Translations under genes and position numbers: made by a program
Part shown: one piece after another, positions 17,194 to 20,624 of the stretch
Numbering within the stretch: the stretch's first letter is position 1
Layout: every line of letters starts with the position of its first letter
The notes under the pieces: model-generated
The model's database searches: none
The model's input: only the letters and a program-made list of their open reading frames with translations
Told to the model about the DNA's origin: nothing
Origin: Chara braunii
Lineage: Eukaryota > Streptophyta > Charophyceae > Charales > Characeae
DNA length: 20,624 bases
Assembly: GCA_003427395.1 (NCBI GenBank)
Contig: BFEA01000186.1
Location: 1,041,245 to 1,061,868 of the forward strand
Direction: 5' to 3'

Positions 17194-17927
17194 TGTCGGC
17201 GGCATCTATGTTATTATCGAAAAACCAACCCCTCGTTGGCGGTTGTATGATTGTTTTGTGGAGTTCGATCCGAGGTGGTCGGGGTTTATTTTGATATTGT
17301 ATTGTTTCATATGGTGATTCAATTTCTTTTAGTTATCATTTCGGATTGAATATTTATTCATGTCGGCTACGGTCGGCTCCTTTTAATATAATTATATATG
17401 TGGTTGTCGTAACTTTTGCTTGACTTTATATTTAAGGGACTTGGATTTATGTAGGGTTTCACGCTTAGTTGAGACAGTCCTAGTCGGCCGACGTTCGCTT
17501 CGTACTTAGGAGATCAACGCCCTAGGAACGAACGACGTTTGGGTCCACTTGGCTTTAACCAAGCGTATCTATACAACGGCGAACGAGCAAACGCCCTCGG
17601 CTGACCTACCTCTGCAATTGCATCTAAAAACTTTCGCACGTGGGTCAGTAGCTCGGTAGGAATACGCCTCTAAGGGTGGTGACAGCCCTTTAGGAAGGGA
17701 AAGCTTATGCCCCGGGAGAACCTATCCTGTCGTAGGAGACGGCGGGATGTACAACTGGCGCACCCGGCCATGCGACGAAGGGACGACGTTACCACGACCG
17801 TCTCGGCAGCCCGCGGGATTAGTTAGGCGTCGTTCCAGAGTTGTCTCTTGATGGTTTTGTTTTGTTTATCTCTTTCGCGACATGGTCGGGAGGTTCCTCG
17901 CTCACGCGAGGGCCGATGCGCTCGACA
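17194..17927 (+). mobile_element. Probable LTR of a Ty3/gypsy-type retrotransposon
   Basis: The right end is placed by the primer binding site that follows: the sequence ends CGACA at 17927, two bases before it. Reading back, the best partner is TGTCG at 17194, giving TGTCG...CGACA ends and a 734-bp LTR. The left boundary is inference, since other TG starts are possible. An AT-rich stretch with TATATA near 17395 could hold the promoter. No second, matching LTR is in the window. Confidence 0.5.
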
Positions 17928-17929
17928 GG

Positions 17930-17948
17930 TGGCACCGTTGTCGGGGAT
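17930..17948 (+). promoter_or_regulatory. Retrotransposon primer binding site, tRNA-Asp type
   Basis: TGGCACCGTTGTCGGGGAT matches the complement of the plant tRNA-Asp 3' end (TGGCGCCGTTGCCGGGGAT) at 17 of 19 positions. It starts two bases after an LTR-like CA end, the standard arrangement for first-strand priming on the plus strand. Confidence 0.8.
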
Positions 17949-19656
17949 AACGACAAACTACGTTTGTCCCTAGCGGAACGACACTCGGGTATGTTATTTT
18001 ATAGTGGATAAATTTATCGTATTCTAATTATTTTATCTTCATCGATTGATTTTATTATTATTTTATCTCGATAAGGATTTCATTTTGGAGATTATTTTGG
18101 TTAATTTTGAACGTTCCGGTTGGGTTTAAATTCATAATACTTTGATATTTATTGTGTCATACCCTTTTTTTTTTTTTTGTATTCGAGTTATTATGTTGAG
18201 AGTTACTGCTTTCATGTGTCATATTTTAATCGTATTATTTATCATGAGCCTTGAGGTATTATTTTAGTAAGTTGTTATTGTTATTGATTGGAACTATTTT
18301 TTAAATGTTGTCAACCAAACCTTGACTTCCTTTTGATATTGTTTGACCTGATATTGGAATACTGTATATTTTGATTGATAATTGTACCCGGACTCCCATT
18401 CATTTTGAGATTGTCCATTTTATAAATGTATTTCTATGATTGAAGGCATGTGAACTATGGTTGGAGATTATTTAGCTTGGATCATTATGAAATTTCATGT
18501 GAACGCTTTGTTGTAAGTTGTATTGTTGTTGAATATTTTTGAAATAAGTTTTGAAGGCGTTATCATGTCACGATAAATTTCTGTTTCATTTGTGATCTCC
18601 GTAGATGGTAGTGAGGCCCACGCCGGAGCTATGCTCCTGGTCCGTAGTGAGATGTTGTATTATGTACCCTGTGTGGTTTAAGGGAAGGAGGACTACACTA
18701 TTACTGAAAGGGAGGAAAATGTTGAGGTCTAATTAGAATAATGGTTGTAGGGTAGGCGGCTATCGTTTGCTGCAAGGGGAGGAGTGACTACCTAACCTCG
18801 TGCCAAGCACGATCACCTTATCTCTATGGTCGGAGTTTAGCCAGCCTCGGTTATTTGAGGTGGGGCAGTTCTATTCTACATGTAGAGGACTAATGAGATC
18901 AAAGACATTGGAATCGGAGGGAATGTGGTGACGCTCGAATCTAAAGCGGGGCTTGATGTCGAGATGTTATTCTTATACGGATTACACCACTCCTCGACGC
19001 ATTCACAAGGGGTTTAGAAGTAACGGGCATGATATCTTATGTGAAGTGGAATGAGGATCATAACTTGGTCAGGGAACTTTAGATGAATGGTTTCTCTCAC
19101 GAATGGTTGGTTCATATTTTGTCTGGGCCGCCTAGGAGGTTAATTATGTAGAAAGACCCGTAAGGGGGTTAAACCTGACTTTTTTTAGATAAATGGATGT
19201 ATCAACCAATTGGGGTTTTGAAGGCTAGCCAAAAGCTTTTCAGTACCATTCTGAGAGACTAAATAATGTTTTGAGTGACCGTCGGTGGGATGACGTTCGG
19301 ATCATTCTGAAAAAGTTCCTCTCAATTAAAGGCTTTCAGGGGCTAGACCTGGGTCCAAGTTTTGATAAGGCTTGCCAGAGGCTATATCTGGTATCATTCC
19401 ATCCACATATGATTTGTATTGATTAAAGGCTTCAAGAGGCTAAATCCAGTTTTTTGTATTAAGTGAGGCTCCTGGAGGCTAAATCCAGTTTTGTTATTGT
19501 GCTGATGTAAATTATCGTAAAGTTTCGGCTTAGTACCGAACAAATGTTCGAATTATCATTTTTGTGATCGTTACTTTCACATGGAATATTTATAAATATC
19601 TTGATTTCTTTTGATGGTGAAAGACGGGGACGTCGTTCAATGGGGTCTGGGAATAC
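17949..19656. other. Non-coding interior behind the primer binding site
   Basis: Where gag would be expected there is AT-rich DNA with no open frame on the plus strand, so the element is either long dead or a non-coding LARD-type derivative. Degenerate 35-40-bp repeats (AGGCTTxxAGAGGCTAAATCC and variants) occur at about 19330-19495. A T run lies at 18167-18178. Confidence 0.6.
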
Positions 19657-20624
19657 TGTCGGGGTAAATACCCTGACAAGGGTATTTGCCGGGGGGTTTC
19701 AACGTCGGACGTTGTCTGACTCCCTCGTTCATTTGAAGTATTTGATGAAACTGACGTTGCCCAAAAGTTTATTCGAACCTGACTTATGACTAAAAGTCTG
19801 AATGCATGTAGCGTCCAGAAAAAACGGATGTGAATGACAATACTTCGCTTTCGTCGAAGCCGCAAAAGCCTGCGGACGTTGGGGGCACTAAAAGCTAAAT
19901 CTATCCAACCTACAGACTGTCGCGCGGCTGCTAAGCCGCGCGATTCAAGGTCTGAATAGACGAAAAGGGAGGACACGCCTGATAAGACCGCACTGTGGGG
20001 ATAATAGGTAGGTTTTGTCCCTAGGCTGTGGGGGTTGATCCAGAGCCAAAGGGGGGGAGGCCAACAGGAGTATGTCGAGGCCTATCCGTTATGTGACCCT
20101 GAAGCCGTGGATGGGTAGCCACCCACAGAGTGGCAAACAGGCTGGGCCTAAGGCCTCAGGTAAGTAGTGCCTACGGGGCCGTAAGCAGGCAGTGCCTGCT
20201 GTGCTGCAGGCAGGAGAGGAGGTCGGAACTCTTCTTATAGAAGAGCTCTTCTTATAGAAGAGATGGTCGTATTACTCTCGTAGTAGGAGCCAGCCCAGAA
20301 GGTCAACGTATCAAAATCTTACCCCGGGGGTGAGGGGGCACCGCTAGGCTGGCTCCTTTTGGAGCTAGTTTTTGCGGAGGCGCGGCCAATTTTGGCCGTG
20401 TGATCGATAGGATCACGCTGCTGAAATCCACCGCCCGAATCCGATGTGACCCCTGTGTAAGGTTGACACGCACGAAAAAAAAAAAAAAAAAAAAGGGAGT
20501 GATTTTTTTTCGAATCCATTTGGATTCGAACCAAGGCTTGTATTTTGGTTGCTTGTGGCTATAAGCCACGAGATCATGATGAGGCAGTTGGTTAGGCCAA
20601 CGGGAAAAAAAAAAAAAAAAAAAA
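19657..20624. repeat. Hairpin-rich long repeat, copy C (runs off the window)
   Basis: Begins TGTCGGGG and follows copy B closely through the tRNA-like unit; the window ends in the A run (20605-20624) that in copy B precedes the three-hairpin module. Conserved hairpins: 19665-19688, a 9-bp TCGCGCGGC stem near 19919-19943, 20382-20399 and 20397-20419. Near 20230-20262 the fold-back CTCTTCT-tat-AGAAGAG is tandemly duplicated, which is unique to this copy. No coding sequence recognised. Confidence 0.85.
20495..20604 (-). ncRNA. tRNA-like unit of copy C (candidate Pol III transcript)
   Basis: Minus strand: box A-like TGGCCTAACCAA (20588-20599). Then a CGTGG stem with the 7-base loop CTTATAG, which has U33 and a purine at 37 and would give anticodon UAU. 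Next comes a long variable stretch, a T arm with perfect box B GGTTCGAATCC (20522-20532), and a run of 20 T (minus strand of 20475-20494). The acceptor stem is missing, and the segment between D and anticodon arms is too long for a tRNA. The CGAATCCA-tt-TGGATTCG palindrome at 20513-20530 overlaps the 3' side. Confidence 0.5.

Noticed and set aside
19590-19976. Minus-strand frame in copy C similar to one at 12963-13220 in copy B
   Set aside because: The similarity comes from the shared repeat. Substitutions follow hairpin pairing rather than codon positions, and copy A does not keep the frame.

Overview
The window looks like repeat-rich, transposon-dominated nuclear DNA of a streptophyte (land plant or charophyte alga). 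I see no intact host gene. The lineage call rests on organelle-type fragments at 4536-7269. petN and ndhE are plastid genes typical of the streptophyte line, and the atp4 fragment closely resembles the mitochondrial subunit b of bryophytes and charophytes as I remember it. A Ty3/gypsy pol and a tRNA-Asp-type primer binding site also fit a plant-like genome. I cannot name the species.

Layout. 1-1720: unassigned sequence with a GT microsatellite, hairpin pairs and a 151-bp tandem duplication. 1721-3263 (minus): a decayed, very AT-rich Helitron-type protein (DUF6570-like region ending at an FPHLFP motif). 3300-3873: an 89-A run inside a 143-bp purine tract, then an (ATT)n tract. 3874-7428: a 3.56-kb hAT-like element with CAGGGTTACC terminal inverted repeats, CGTTCGGG-rich ends and an apparent ATTATTAT target duplication. 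Its interior is organellar DNA: plastid-type rps14, petN, ndhE and rpl20, joined to mitochondrial atp4. 7437-9411: AT-rich DNA, a 266-bp higher-order tandem repeat, then a 136-bp satellite built of near-perfect palindromes. 9412-11040 (minus): a degenerate Ty3/gypsy RNase H - PHD-finger-like - integrase segment, cut off at its 5' side where a repeat begins at 11043. 11043-15500: two consecutive copies of a long composite repeat. A third copy starts at 19657 and runs out of the window. 17194-17948: a probable LTR plus tRNA-Asp-type primer binding site, with non-coding DNA behind it.

No genes here work together as a pathway; the coding remnants are mobile-element or organelle-derived. The most notable items are the organelle cargo inside a transposon-like element; the plastid-to-mitochondrion junction in it; a repeat family whose hairpins keep their pairing through compensatory changes and which carries a minus-strand tRNA-like unit ending at a long T run; a PHD-like finger inside a gypsy pol; and a Helitron frame in which all ten in-frame stops are TAA. 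Ten N bases all fall in the plastid-derived part.
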